Shown here: positions 48,743 through 58,000 of the stretch, piece by piece
How the letters are laid out: the number at the start of each line of letters is the position of its first letter
Numbering within the stretch: the first letter of the stretch is position 1
Assembly (NCBI RefSeq): GCF_019457905.1
Contig: NZ_JAHZSV010000005.1
Coordinates: forward strand, 243,339 to 307,338
Direction of reading: 5' to 3'
Source of the DNA: Flagellimonas abyssi
Lineage (GTDB): Bacteria; Bacteroidota; Bacteroidia; Flavobacteriales; Flavobacteriaceae
DNA: 64,000 nucleotides
The notes under the pieces: generated by a model
What the model was told of the DNA's origin: nothing
Databases searched by the model: none
Seen by the model: the letters and a program-made list of their open reading frames with translations, nothing else
Made by a program: the position numbers and the translations under genes

Positions 48743-49309
48743 GATAAAAATGCCGATTTTGTATTATAGATAAGTATTATGTGGTCCATTTCTTGGAATA
48801 GATTTTTCATCCTTTTTTTTTGGACCTTAAAAGGTATTTTTTAGCTTATTATTTTTCCAAAATACCACTTAGATTTACATGTAACTTTTTTATGGAAAAA
48901 AACCGGTAATCATTAGGGCCATTCTGTCCGCAAAAAAAATTGAGCTACAGGTATAAACATTGGCATTGCGCTAATGATAAGGTAAATGGTATGTTTGAGT
49001 GCATGATTTCTTATATTTTTTTTAAAGAAGGTTTTTGTCGATTAATAGAAGTTCTACTTGTCACCGTTTAAAACTTTAAATTCTTTGGGCAAGAACAGAC
49101 CTTCCAAAGGATTTCAAAAAGCTTCATAAATCAAGCCGAAATTAGCCTTTCTGGCCTTCAGGACTTCAATAGTTCCTTAATTTGGACTTGCAATAAAAAA
49201 TTGGGTACTTAATTAGAAGTATAGCCGATGTCTTATTGGTTATACATTTGAAAAAACAGTCCCTATGGAATAGAATTTGTACCTTTATTCTAAGAAAAAA
49301 GAAGCTATC
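48743..49309. other. intergenic stretch, no gene seen
   Basis: About 570 nt, AT-rich with several T-runs (for example near 48820 and 49020). No frame, hairpin or known RNA was recognised. The last ~60 nt should include the promoter of the toxin-antitoxin pair. Confidence 0.5.
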
Positions 49310-49543
49310 ATGGCAACAATCGATTTAAGGAAAACGGTCAAGGAGTACGTGGACACTGCGGACATAAGACTTTTAAAAATGATAAAGGCACTGGCCGAAA
49401 GCTACCAAAAGGACGAGCAAGAACTTACCTTGGACGAAGAGCAATACCAAATGATGGACAGGCGAAGGGAAGCGCATTTAAAAGGCGATAGCAAATCACT
49501 TACTTGGGAAGAGGTTAAAAATAATGCAAGAAACGCCAGCTAG
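49310..49543 (+). CDS. antitoxin of a RelE/ParE-type pair
   Basis: A 77-residue, highly charged helical protein beginning MATIDLRKTVKEYVDTADIR. It fits the small 'addiction module component' antitoxins that precede RelE/ParE toxins: an N-terminal dimerising helix (LLKMIKALAESYQKDE) and a C-terminal acidic/basic toxin-wrapping tail (MMDRRREAHLKGDSKSLTWEEVK). The ATG at 49310 is preferred to a start 11 codons upstream. The toxin gene starts 3 nt after its stop. It should also autoregulate the operon. Confidence 0.83.
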   Translation: MATIDLRKTVKEYVDTADIRLLKMIKALAESYQKDEQELTLDEEQYQMMDRRREAHLKGDSKSLTWEEVKNNARNAS

Positions 49544-49546
49544 TAA

Positions 49547-49837
49547 ATGACCTATATTTTGGAGATCAAGGATGAGGCCAACCGGGAAATCATAGAGGCC
49601 TATCTTTATTATCAAGAAAAACGAACAGGACTGGGCGAGGAATTCTTGGAACATTTGGACGGTTATTTTGAGAGGATTGTAGCGAACCCGAAACACTTTC
49701 CTCAAAAGCGGAAACCTTTCCGGGAAGCATTCATAAAACGTTTTCCGTTTCTAATTGTTTACGAGATCACAAAAAACAAGATAATTGTATACTCCGTGTT
49801 CAACACTTGGCAAAATCCGGAGAAGAAGAAAAAATAG
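49547..49837 (+). CDS. RelE/ParE-family toxin
   Basis: A 96-residue RelE/ParE-fold toxin: YILEIKDEANREIIEAYLYYQEKRTGLGEEFLEHLDGYFERIVANP, then HFPQKRKPFREAFIKRFPFLIVYEI and IVYSVFNTWQNPEK. The pattern is closest to ParE (gyrase poison) subgroup, though RelE-type mRNA cleavage cannot be excluded. It follows the antitoxin gene by 3 nt, a normal pair. The gene appears intact, unlike the mobile-element remains around it. Confidence 0.86.
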   Translation: MTYILEIKDEANREIIEAYLYYQEKRTGLGEEFLEHLDGYFERIVANPKHFPQKRKPFREAFIKRFPFLIVYEITKNKIIVYSVFNTWQNPEKKKK

Positions 49838-50144
49838 TTCTCCAAAACAAATCATATTTTTTTAATTACTCAAAACTCCTTGTCTTTTGTTCCGTTCTCT
49901 GCATGGATGAGATGGATAATGGGAGTCCTTGAAAAAGGCAAATTTAAACCATCTTGTTTACGGTTTTATAGGAATGTGAACCAATGTGGAAACACCGGAC
50001 ATAGTGGTTCTTCGTCATATTTGGGGAAATCCATGCATTAGGGCTTTAGATTTAATGTATTGATGTTCAGTAATTTAAATACGTTTATCCTTTGTTTTAT
50101 AGGGCGATATTTATTATCTTTAAGTAGCTAACAAACAACTACTT
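49838..50144. other. intergenic stretch between toxin and ISL3 relic
   Basis: About 300 nt. A plus-strand stretch at 49907-49945 reads MRWIMGVLEKGKFKPSC, loosely similar to the end of the Fic relic at 53012-53056 (MGWIVGATKNGKFEPPN), so it may be another degenerate Fic tail. Otherwise nothing is recognised. The last ~40 nt probably contain the left end of the ISL3 element. Confidence 0.35.
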
Positions 50145-50384
50145 ATGACCGTAAAACAACTGATCGGCATGCCTGGGCTAATTGTAAATAATATTGATTG
50201 CTCCCATTCCCTGGTTAAAATATATGCATCAATAAAAGCCAAACGGGCAAAGTGTCCCGTTTGTGAAAAACACAGCAATAAAATCCATGATCGTTATACC
50301 AGAACAATATCAGATTTCCCGGTATTTCAAAACAAGACCACTATCTTCCTAAAAACACGCAAATTCAAATGTCAGAATGGATAG
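50145..50384 (+). pseudogene. ISL3-family transposase, N-terminal fragment
   Basis: A 79-codon frame with the ISL3 N-terminal zinc-finger pattern: IDCSHSLVKIYASIKAKRAKCPVCEK, KIHDRYTRTISDFPVFQNKT, and KTRKFKCQNG, where full transposases continue with a second CxxC and the DDE core (~400 residues). The frame stops right after KCQNG, so only the DNA-contacting zinc domain remains. The downstream sequence does not continue the transposase in another frame as far as can be seen. Confidence 0.8.
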
Positions 50385-50483
50385 GACGGTCAATGTATAC
50401 CACCTGAGACGGACCAAATTGAGCAGTGCAAATCAAGTGCACGAGATTGACTCATTTTGAGAGCTTAAGTTAACGTTCATTTT

Positions 50484-50600
50484 TTAATTTTTCTCTCTCA
50501 TTGATTCCTCTTTTATGTCGACTTTGTGCACTGTATGGACCAACGGTCGAATATGGCATCGGCCAGCGTTCTCTCCAACCCTGTTGCTTGCAAGAAATAG
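50484..50600 (-). pseudogene. IS21-family istB C-terminal fragment with frameshift
   Basis: The minus strand reads GLERTLADAIFDR, then changes frame by one base near 50547-50550, after which LVHTVHKVDIKEESMREKN followed by TAA (50484-50486) matches the normal C-terminus of IstB helper ATPases (ADAI-x-DR-x-VH...). The rest of istB and istA are not present. This is a second unrelated IS relic within 100 nt of the ISL3 fragment. Confidence 0.65.
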
Positions 50601-50885
50601 GATCGGTATTTTAAGAACTGTACTAGCTAAAATGATTTGACCTTTTTGGGAATTGAAAAACTGTTTTAACTAAAGGTACATAGTTTTTTGTGCCAGGGAA
50701 TCAGCACAAAACACATATCATATCCCCAAAAAGATAGGTTTCGTCCCAACATAAGGGGTATTGGCACCAAAGATGGGCAACGGTGCCCGAGAGGGCTCTA
50801 TTTTTGTTTTTTAACCTATAAAATAACGTAGCGGTGGATGCGGTTCCCTTGGAGGGGGCGCACCGATTGTGACAAAAAAAGACCC
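50601..50885. other. region upstream of the BspA-like lipoprotein gene
   Basis: About 285 nt with no supported gene. A minus-strand frame across 50701-50988 overlaps the start of the lipoprotein gene and looks spurious. The promoter of the lipoprotein gene should be here. Confidence 0.4.
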
Positions 50886-52523
50886 ATGAAGAATTTTGGA
50901 TTGAAGAGATTGAAGAGCCTGTTTTTATGTTCACTGGCGATTGCCTTGGTGCAGTCGTGTGACGAAGACGATATCGACAACGCCGCACCGGTGATCGCCG
51001 ACCAGTCGTTCACCACGAAGGAGAACATCACGGAGGGGGACGAGATCGGCACGGTGGCGGCGAGCGATGCGGACGGTGACGAGCTTGTCTTTTCGATTTC
51101 GGGGGACGATGAGGGCCTTTTCTCGATCACGGAGGACGGCGTGCTGAGCCTGGCAGAGGGCAGGGAACTGGACCCGGAGACCGTGGAGCACACGTTGACC
51201 GTTGCCGTAAGCGACGGCATGGACACCGCGGAGGCGGAGGTCTCGGTGAGGCTCAACCTGGCCCCGGTGATGGAGGCGCAGGAGTTCACCGTGGGCCTCG
51301 ACATCACGGAGGGGGATGTGATAGGAACCGTTGCGGCGAGCGATGCGGACGGTGACGAGCTTGTCTTTTCGATTGCAGAGGACGGCTCGGGCCTTTTTGC
51401 GATCACGGGATCGGGCGAACTGGGCCTTGCCGAAGGGCGATCGTTCGACCGGGAGCTCGGTGCACAGGAGTTCGCCCTGACCGTTGCGGTGGGCGATGGC
51501 ATGGAGACCTCGGAGGCCGGGGTGACGATCAAGGTGGTCCCCTGCCAGGAGGCCGTGAACGGCACCTCTGAAGACCCGATAGCCTCCGGGGGCACCAAGG
51601 AGCTGATCGGAACGCCCGCGGAGGGAGAATGGAAGATCGTCTCGGGGGGAGGAAACATAACCGAGGACATTTCCGGTGGTGTTGCCAACGGTTACGTCTA
51701 TACCGCGGATCCGGTGCAGGAGGACACCGAGGTGGAGATCGCATATGTATTGGAAACGGGCTTCGGGGGCAACGGTGACTGCCCGGAGAGCTCGGCCAGT
51801 GTAACCTTTACGGTACAGGGGCCCGTGTACCTTCACGAGAACGGGAAAACGGTGGTGGCCAGGGAATGGACCGAGGGCGGCGAGACGGGGGTCATCGACG
51901 GGGTCCAATATTATGTGGCAGAGGACAAGACCAATTTGGAAGAAATTATAAGTAGTTCTCCAAGTCTATTGCCCACCGTCTGTACCACCAAGATCACCGA
52001 TATGTCATACTTGTTCTTTGATAATAGTTTCAACGAGGATATTTCCTCCTGGGACACCTCGAGCGTGACGGATATGTCAAATATGTTCGATAGTGCAAAG
52101 GACTTCAACCAGGATATCGGGGACTGGGACACCTCGAACGTGAGAATTATGGAGGGAATGTTCAATCTTGCAAGCTCTTTTAATCAGGACATCGGAGACT
52201 GGGACACCTCGAACGTAATCAATATGAGTGATATGTTCAATGAAGCAAGCGCCTTTAACAGTGATATCTCTGATTGGGACACCTCGAGCGTAAACCATAT
52301 GGGATATATGTTCAGTCTTGCAAGCTCTTTTAATCAGGATATCGGGGACTGGGACACCTCGAAAGTGGAAAGTATGACTCTGATGTTTCTTGGTGCAAGC
52401 GCTTTCGACCGGGATATCTCGGATTGGAACGTAGACAATGTGAGTTCTTGTGAATATTTTAGTGATGGGACCTCCTCCGAATGGACTTTAGACGAAAAGC
52501 CTGGATTGACCTGTTCTCATTAG
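50886..52523 (+). CDS. BspA-like surface lipoprotein with cadherin-type domains
   Basis: A 545-residue lipoprotein (MKNFGLKRLKSLFLCSLAIA, lipobox VQSC, Cys25). Residues ~30-225 contain two cadherin-like repeats (IGTVAASDADGDELVFSI twice, with Asp-rich calcium motifs), then a ~110-residue beta domain, then at ~365-535 five or six DUF285/BspA repeats of ~25 residues (FNQDIGDWDTSNVxxMxxMF). The cadherin part, 50940-51900, is very GC-rich (41 of 60 bases at 51181-51240) while the repeat part is normal. BspA repeats mediate binding to proteins or surfaces. The start at 50886 fits the signal. A strong terminator follows. Confidence 0.85.
   Translation: MKNFGLKRLKSLFLCSLAIALVQSCDEDDIDNAAPVIADQSFTTKENITEGDEIGTVAASDADGDELVFSISGDDEGLFSITEDGVLSLAEGRELDPETVEHTLTVAVSDGMDTAEAEVSVRLNLAPVMEAQEFTVGLDITEGDVIGTVAASDADGDELVFSIAEDGSGLFAITGSGELGLAEGRSFDRELGAQEFALTVAVGDGMETSEAGVTIKVVPCQEAVNGTSEDPIASGGTKELIGTPAEGEWKIVSGGGNITEDISGGVANGYVYTADPVQEDTEVEIAYVLETGFGGNGDCPESSASVTFTVQGPVYLHENGKTVVAREWTEGGETGVIDGVQYYVAEDKTNLEEIISSSPSLLPTVCTTKITDMSYLFFDNSFNEDISSWDTSSVTDMSNMFDSAKDFNQDIGDWDTSNVRIMEGMFNLASSFNQDIGDWDTSNVINMSDMFNEASAFNSDISDWDTSSVNHMGYMFSLASSFNQDIGDWDTSKVESMTLMFLGASAFDRDISDWNVDNVSSCEYFSDGTSSEWTLDEKPGLTCSH
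51057..51098 (+). repeat. exact 42-nt internal repeat, copy 1
   Basis: The 42 nt beginning GCGGCGAGCGATGCGGACGG recur without a mismatch at 51333-51374, in the first positions of successive cadherin-like domains. Confidence 0.9.
51333..51374 (+). repeat. exact 42-nt internal repeat, copy 2
   Basis: Identical to 51057-51098; both encode AASDADGDELVFSI in the second and first cadherin-like units, including silent positions. Confidence 0.9.
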
Positions 52524-52547
52524 AACTTAAGTTGGCACACAGATACT

Positions 52548-52575
52548 CAAAAGGCCCCGACAAAGGGGCCTTTTG
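52548..52575 (+). terminator. rho-independent terminator after the BspA-like gene
   Basis: CAAAAGGCCCC (52548-52558) and GGGGCCTTTTG (52565-52575) form a perfect 11-bp stem with a 6-nt loop; the T-run lies within the 3' arm. Confidence 0.8.
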
Positions 52576-52731
52576 GGAATCACGTGATTTCTTGCTATCA
52601 GAAAAAAGCATACTGGTTGTAAAAGCGGTCGCGGTATCCACACGAAACGGAAAAGAGTGAGCATGGTAAAACACAAATAAGTGACTGATTAATATAAAAT
52701 CAAGGTATTTCAATTTATCCGCCTTTAGCGG

Positions 52732-53074
52732 TTCTCATTTTCCGTCCCTTCCAATGAAATAACGGAGTGGATGAATTATTTTGTACAGACCGTTCTTGAG
52801 GCACAAATAGATACCGAACAAGAAATCGAGTTCACTTTAAAAAAGACCAAGTTCTTTGATCAGCACGAGGATAGTTTCAATGATCGTCAAGAGAAAGCGG
52901 TTCGTCACATGTTGGACGAAGGGAATAAAGGCTTTGAAGGTGTGATGAACGCACGAAAATACGTTTCATTGACAGGAACATCCAAAGCCACGGCCACTAG
53001 GGATTTACTGGATGGGATGGATTGTGGGAGCCACCAAGAACGGCAAATTTGAACCACCAAACATTTTGTTGTAG
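52732..53074 (+). pseudogene. Fic-family protein, C-terminal fragment, frameshifted
   Basis: The open stretch reads EITEWMNYFVQTVLEAQIDT, then DSFNDRQEKAVRHMLDEG, KGFEGVMNARKYVSLTGTSK and ATATRDLLD, the C-terminal winged-helix end of Fic/DUF4172-type AMPylators. At ~53008-53012 a +1 shift is needed to continue MGWIVGATKNGKFEPPNILL and stop at 53074. The catalytic HPFxDGNGR part and all upstream sequence are missing; an in-frame stop lies just before 52732. It is a dead remnant. Confidence 0.75.
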
Positions 53075-53271
53075 CAGGTTGTACGTCAGTTCTTTGTTGG
53101 CTGTATTACTATGCTCACTCTTTTCCGGCGAGGGTGGTATTCTATGTCCGTTTTTAACAACATGACTGTAAATTGAAGATATACCCCTTATGAAAATTAA
53201 CCTTTTGTTAAACGGCTTATGTTACAGTATGAAAAGGCAAATTATAAACTTTACCATCTAAATTTCGGGTT

Positions 53272-53841
53272 TTGGATAGTTTGGAATCGACCTCTGATCA
53301 ATTTCTTTTTCAAGAAATCAAAAAGGGTAACAAAAAAGCGTTCAATAGGCTTTTTGAGACCCATTGGGATGGGTTGTACCAAGCTGCCTATAAAGTTTTG
53401 TTGAGTGAGGATATGGCCAAGGATGCGGTTCAAGAGGTTTTTTTTGATCTTTGGTTGCGCAAACTTCAACTTGAGGTCGAAAATATACCGGGATTCCTTT
53501 ATAAGGCTGTACGAAATCAATCACTGAAACAATTGAGGAAAAACGCTCCTTTGCAAATTCACGAAGATAGATTTAAGGAGCTGTTGGTCAACACCACCCA
53601 AGAACAGTTGGACCTTATTGACCTTAAAACAAAATTGGGGGAAAAGCTGGGTGCCCTGTCGCCAAGGGAAAGAGAAATATTTGAAATGAGCCGGTATCAA
53701 AACCTGTCCAATAAAGAAATTGCAAACCACCTTAATCTTTCGCAAAGAACCGTTGAATGGTATTTGTATCAAGTTGTTAAGGAACTTAAAACCGCGTTGA
53801 CCGTCTCTGTTCTTGTTATCCTATCCTACCTTTTCTATTGA
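53272..53841 (+). CDS. ECF RNA polymerase sigma factor (FecI-like, Bacteroidota type)
   Basis: A 189-residue sigma-70 family factor. Region 2: FQEIKKGNKKAFNRLFETHWDGLYQAAYKV and KDAVQEVFFDLWLRK; region 4: LSPREREIFEMSRYQNLSNKEIANHLNLSQRTVEWYLYQVVKEL. The start appears to be TTG at 53272 as no in-frame ATG precedes it. The last ~14 residues (LTVSVLVILSYLFY) are strongly hydrophobic, an unusual tail for a sigma factor that could dock it to the membrane. It is followed by a FecR anti-sigma and susC/susD, the usual trans-envelope signalling arrangement. Confidence 0.9.
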   Translation: MDSLESTSDQFLFQEIKKGNKKAFNRLFETHWDGLYQAAYKVLLSEDMAKDAVQEVFFDLWLRKLQLEVENIPGFLYKAVRNQSLKQLRKNAPLQIHEDRFKELLVNTTQEQLDLIDLKTKLGEKLGALSPREREIFEMSRYQNLSNKEIANHLNLSQRTVEWYLYQVVKELKTALTVSVLVILSYLFY

Positions 53842-53996
53842 TTTACCGCTGATGTTACCAGCTTTTAAAATCAGTGATATGAGTCCATCATCCGTCAAGG
53901 TTACCTTAAGGTTAGCTGTGTTATCTATGGGTTAAATCCAAGTATTGGCCCCAGTAAATGTTCTTTGTTGGGGTACTTATAGGTAAAAGCACAGCC

Positions 53997-54965
53997 ATGG
54001 ATAAATCAAAATTGATTGATTTACTTTCAAAATATGATAAGGGTACCTGCACCAAGGAAGAACTTGTACTGCTGTATCGCTTCTTCGATGCTTTCCAAGA
54101 TGATAACAATATTTGGGACACGAAAGGAATTGTTGAGAAAGAGCGAATACGAAAGGAATTATCAAAAAAAATAAAACAAAGAATCGATTTTCAGGAAAGG
54201 AATCGAAAATCCATCTCTCCCTTGTGGAAGGTGGCCGCCGCAATACTTTTTGTCATTGGGTTGGGGGCAATGACCAAAATGCTTCTTTTCCAAAAAGAGC
54301 AGCCCATCGAATATGAACGGATCGTTTCAAATGATATGGGAATCAAGGAGGTTGCATTGATGGATGGATCCACGGTCTGGTTAAACCGGAACAGCGAACT
54401 GGTCGTTGCCAAAAAGTTCATGGAATCCGAATTTAGGGAGATCACCTTGCATGGGGAGGCATTCTTTGAAGTGGCAAAAATCAAAAACAGGCCATTTATC
54501 GTCCATTCCAGTGGCTTTCAAACCAAGGTATTGGGCACCAAATTCAATGTAAAGGAATCCAACGAAAGAACGGATGTCGCATTGATTGAAGGAAGCGTCG
54601 AGGTCAATGCAAATGCCGAGCAGGTATTGTTGAAACCCATGGAAAAGGCAGTGTTCGGCCATGGAAATGACAGTATCGCGATTGTTGAAATGGACATGGA
54701 GCTGGAACTCGCTTGGATGACCAATGATTTCGATTTTAAAAACACCAAACTATCCCGGGTCGCCACCATGCTGGAACGGCGGTTTCATAAAAAGATAACA
54801 TTTGAACAATCCGGTATGGCCGAAAAAAAAGTGACCGGACATTATGAGAATGAAAGCCTCAATGCCATTCTGCTTTCCGTGACCCAGGCCGGCAACTTGG
54901 ATTACAAATACAATGACAAACAGCACATACTGATTTTTAAACCCCTAAAAAATAATTCCATGTAA
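53997..54965 (+). CDS. FecR-family anti-sigma factor
   Basis: A 322-residue membrane protein from the ATG at 53997. The cytoplasmic part (~1-78) binds sigma; a membrane helix lies at ~79-100 (WKVAAAILFVIGLGAMTKMLLF); the periplasmic FecR domain shows LMDGSTVWLNRNSELVVAKKF, EITLHGEAFFEVAKIKNRPFIV, TKFNVKESNERTDVALIEGSVEV, and the C-terminal DUF4974-like STN-interacting part (LSRVATMLERRFHKKITF, VTGHYENESLNAILLSV). It should hold the adjacent sigma factor inactive until the SusC protein's N-terminal domain signals ligand. Confidence 0.93.
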   Translation: MDKSKLIDLLSKYDKGTCTKEELVLLYRFFDAFQDDNNIWDTKGIVEKERIRKELSKKIKQRIDFQERNRKSISPLWKVAAAILFVIGLGAMTKMLLFQKEQPIEYERIVSNDMGIKEVALMDGSTVWLNRNSELVVAKKFMESEFREITLHGEAFFEVAKIKNRPFIVHSSGFQTKVLGTKFNVKESNERTDVALIEGSVEVNANAEQVLLKPMEKAVFGHGNDSIAIVEMDMELELAWMTNDFDFKNTKLSRVATMLERRFHKKITFEQSGMAEKKVTGHYENESLNAILLSVTQAGNLDYKYNDKQHILIFKPLKNNSM

Positions 54966-54983
54966 AAAGAGAGCCATAAAAAA

Positions 54984-55005
54984 GGGAAGCGCTCCAACGC
55001 TTCCC
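54984..55005 (+). promoter_or_regulatory. hairpin between fecR and susC
   Basis: GGGAAGCG (54984-54991) and CGCTTCCC (54998-55005) form a perfect 8-bp stem with a 6-nt loop. No T-run follows, so it is more likely an attenuator or mRNA-stability element in the susC leader than a full terminator. Confidence 0.6.
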
Positions 55006-55094
55006 CATGAAATTAATTCGTACGAGCAAAAAATGATAATGTAGTGAAAATACATTTGAACCACTTTTTTAATGAAAAAATTCCAACTAAAACT

Positions 55095-58000
55095 ATGAAA
55101 AAAAATGAACATGATTTTAGAAAACTTCTAATGAAACTTACTTCAGTTTATATATTGCTGGCATTGGGTCTTCAAGGGGTTTTGGCCAATGGGGCCAATG
55201 CGCAATCTTTGCGAAGCACAGAAATCTCCCTTGAACGCGGTTCCTATACGGTACGCAATATTCTCAACAACGTAGAAGACCAGACTGATTTCAACTTTAC
55301 CTATTATGAAAGTGAAGTTGATTTGGGCGCTGCATATTCAATTGACAGAACCTACGATTCATTATTTGACCTATTATATGACCTATCCTTGGAGAAACAT
55401 TTTCGTTTCAATAGAATCAACAAATCCATTGCGATATCCAAAATACAGCAGAAAAAAAAGGAACCGGAAATTGTGGAACAATTGCAGGTAAGTGGGGTGG
55501 TGCTGGATGAAAACGGACAGCCTTTGCCAGGTGCGACAATCGTTGCAAAAGGAAGCAGCATCGGTACCACTACCGATTTTGATGGAAACTTTGAGGTCGC
55601 GGTAAATTCAGATGCCACTTTGTTGGTATCGTACATTGGTTATTTGACCAAGGAAGTCCCTGTCAATGGACAGACCTCGATGACCATCAGTCTTCAATTG
55701 GATACCCAGAAACTGCAAGAGGTCGTTGTGATAGGGTATGGCACCAGCTCAAAAGAAAAAATATCCGGAGCGGTAACCAGCATGGATCAAGAGGAGATCC
55801 AACAGTATTCCAATGCCAATTTTGATCAGGCCATCGTGGGGAAACTTGCGGGTGTAAATATTCTGACCAATGCGCGGAACCCCGGTGATGGCAACACGAT
55901 TACCATCAGAGGGGCGGGATCCATTACACGGGATGCCAATCCATTGGTGGTGGTTGACGGCTTTCCATTGGCAGAGGGCAGCTCACTGAATGTAATAAAT
56001 CCCAACGATATCGCATCCATAGATGTGATCAAGGATGCTGCCTCCGCAGCCATATATGGATCTCGTGCAGCCAATGGGGTTATCATGATCACCACAAAAA
56101 AGGGCAAGGGGAAAAAGTTGACCGTTGAACTTCGTTCTGTTATGGGGCTTCAGGAAAAAACAGGAAGCTACGATTTGTTGAATGCTTACGATGCAGCTAA
56201 ATTTTTTAGGGATGGTCGTAACAATGCGTATCTAAAAAACCATGGTAACGTGGGTGTCAACGATTCGGAGGAACAGCGTATTGCCAATGGGGCGAATGTC
56301 CGAGAGCTCATTTTGGATTACACGGTGCCCTATTTGAACAATGAACCTGGGTTGACAGATTTCGATTGGGAAGACGCGGTATATAGGACAGGCCTGGTAC
56401 AGAACCACTATGTGAACATTTCCGGATCCACCGAGGCCACCAATTATGCTGCTTCATTGGGTTATACCAATGAGGAAGGCATCGTGATTACGGCAGATCA
56501 GAAACGCTATACCACCAATTTAAAACTGAATACGAAACTTGGAAAATATTTTAAGTTCGGTATAAACCTAAATGGATACTATGCGGAAAGAGGGCTGACC
56601 AATGGCGGGAATGGATACCGTTTCCCCATTGACCCCGCGGGAAGGGCAATGGTGTACATGTTCCCATTTTTTTCAGCCTATGATGACACCAACCCTACGG
56701 GCTACAACATCGAGGCGCAGATATTGGCCAATAGGCCCTATAATGCTAATATGCAGGAAAACCCTGTGGCAATGTCCGAATTGTCCAAATACGATAGAAG
56801 GGAGTTCAGGACTTTTGGCAACACCTACCTTTCTTTTGAACCAATCGATAATTTGGTGCTGAAAACATCCCTGGGATATTTGTTAGAGTCAAAGTTTACC
56901 GATCAATACGCACCCATGCTTACCGGTTCGTATAGACGATTGATCAGTGAAAGGGATTCCAACCAAGGTTCGGAAAGCAGAAGCGACCAAGGGGACATAC
57001 TTGTGGAAAATACGGCGAACTATACCTTCGATATCGGAAAGCATTCCTTCAATGCCCTATTGGGACAGAGTTTCCAGAAAAGTTCATACACATCGCTATC
57101 AGTGAACGGATATGATTTTCCAAACGATATCATTCAGAATATAGATGGATCCACGGAACAGACCGCATCAGCTTCTCGCAGCAAGTGGACACAGCTTTCC
57201 TATTTCGGGAGGATATTGTATGATTATGATGACCGTTATTTTCTCTCTGGGTCCATTCGTACCGATGGGTCGTCAAGATTTGGAAAGGACAATAGATATG
57301 GAACTTTTAGTTCTTTCTCCGCTGGATGGGTGTTGAGCAATGAATCCTTTTTTCCTGAAAATGACATTTTAACCTATGCAAAGCTGCGATACAGCTGGGG
57401 GCAGACAGGAAATAACCAAATAGGGAACTATGCCCAATATGCCTCTATCAGTACAGGAAGGGATTATCCCTATGACGGTACCCTTTCCCCAGGGGCCGCG
57501 CCTTCCAGTGCGCCTTCATATTCGTTGGGTTGGGAGACCAATACATCGAACAACTTCGGTGTTGATCTTGGTTTTTTCAACAAAATAAATTTAGGGGTCG
57601 ATTATTATATAGCGGATATTTCGGACCTGCTATTGGACAGGCCGGTTCCCAAGCATACAGGTTTTAACAGTTCACTTCAGAACATCGGCGAAATGCGGAA
57701 CAAAGGATGGGAATTTGAGCTCAATGGATCCAATTTCAATATTGGTGGTCTTTCTTTGGGGTTCAATGCAAATCTGACCACCAATGAAAATGAGATCATT
57801 TCTTTGGGCGGTGCCGATGAACTCTACGAAGGAGGCAATCAAAGGTTTATAACCAGGGAAGGGGAGTCATTGGCCAATCTATACGGCTATAAAATCATTG
57901 GACTTCTAAAATCCGAGGAAGAGGTGGCCGAATATAAGAGCAGGAAGAACACCACATTGTCCGCTGAAGTTGGGGATTATATTTTCCAAGATACCGATGG

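Noticed and set aside
50816..51908. Two long minus-strand frames (290 and 325 codons) opposite the BspA-like gene
   Set aside because: They arise because the GC-rich cadherin block has few stop codons; they show no family resemblance, and their Arg/His-rich or Ser/Pro-rich composition is typical of antisense frames.
52021..52440. Repetitive DNA that could be taken for a CRISPR or satellite array
   Set aside because: The ~75-nt periodicity is the codon-level repeat of DUF285 units within one open frame; no spacer-like unique segments.
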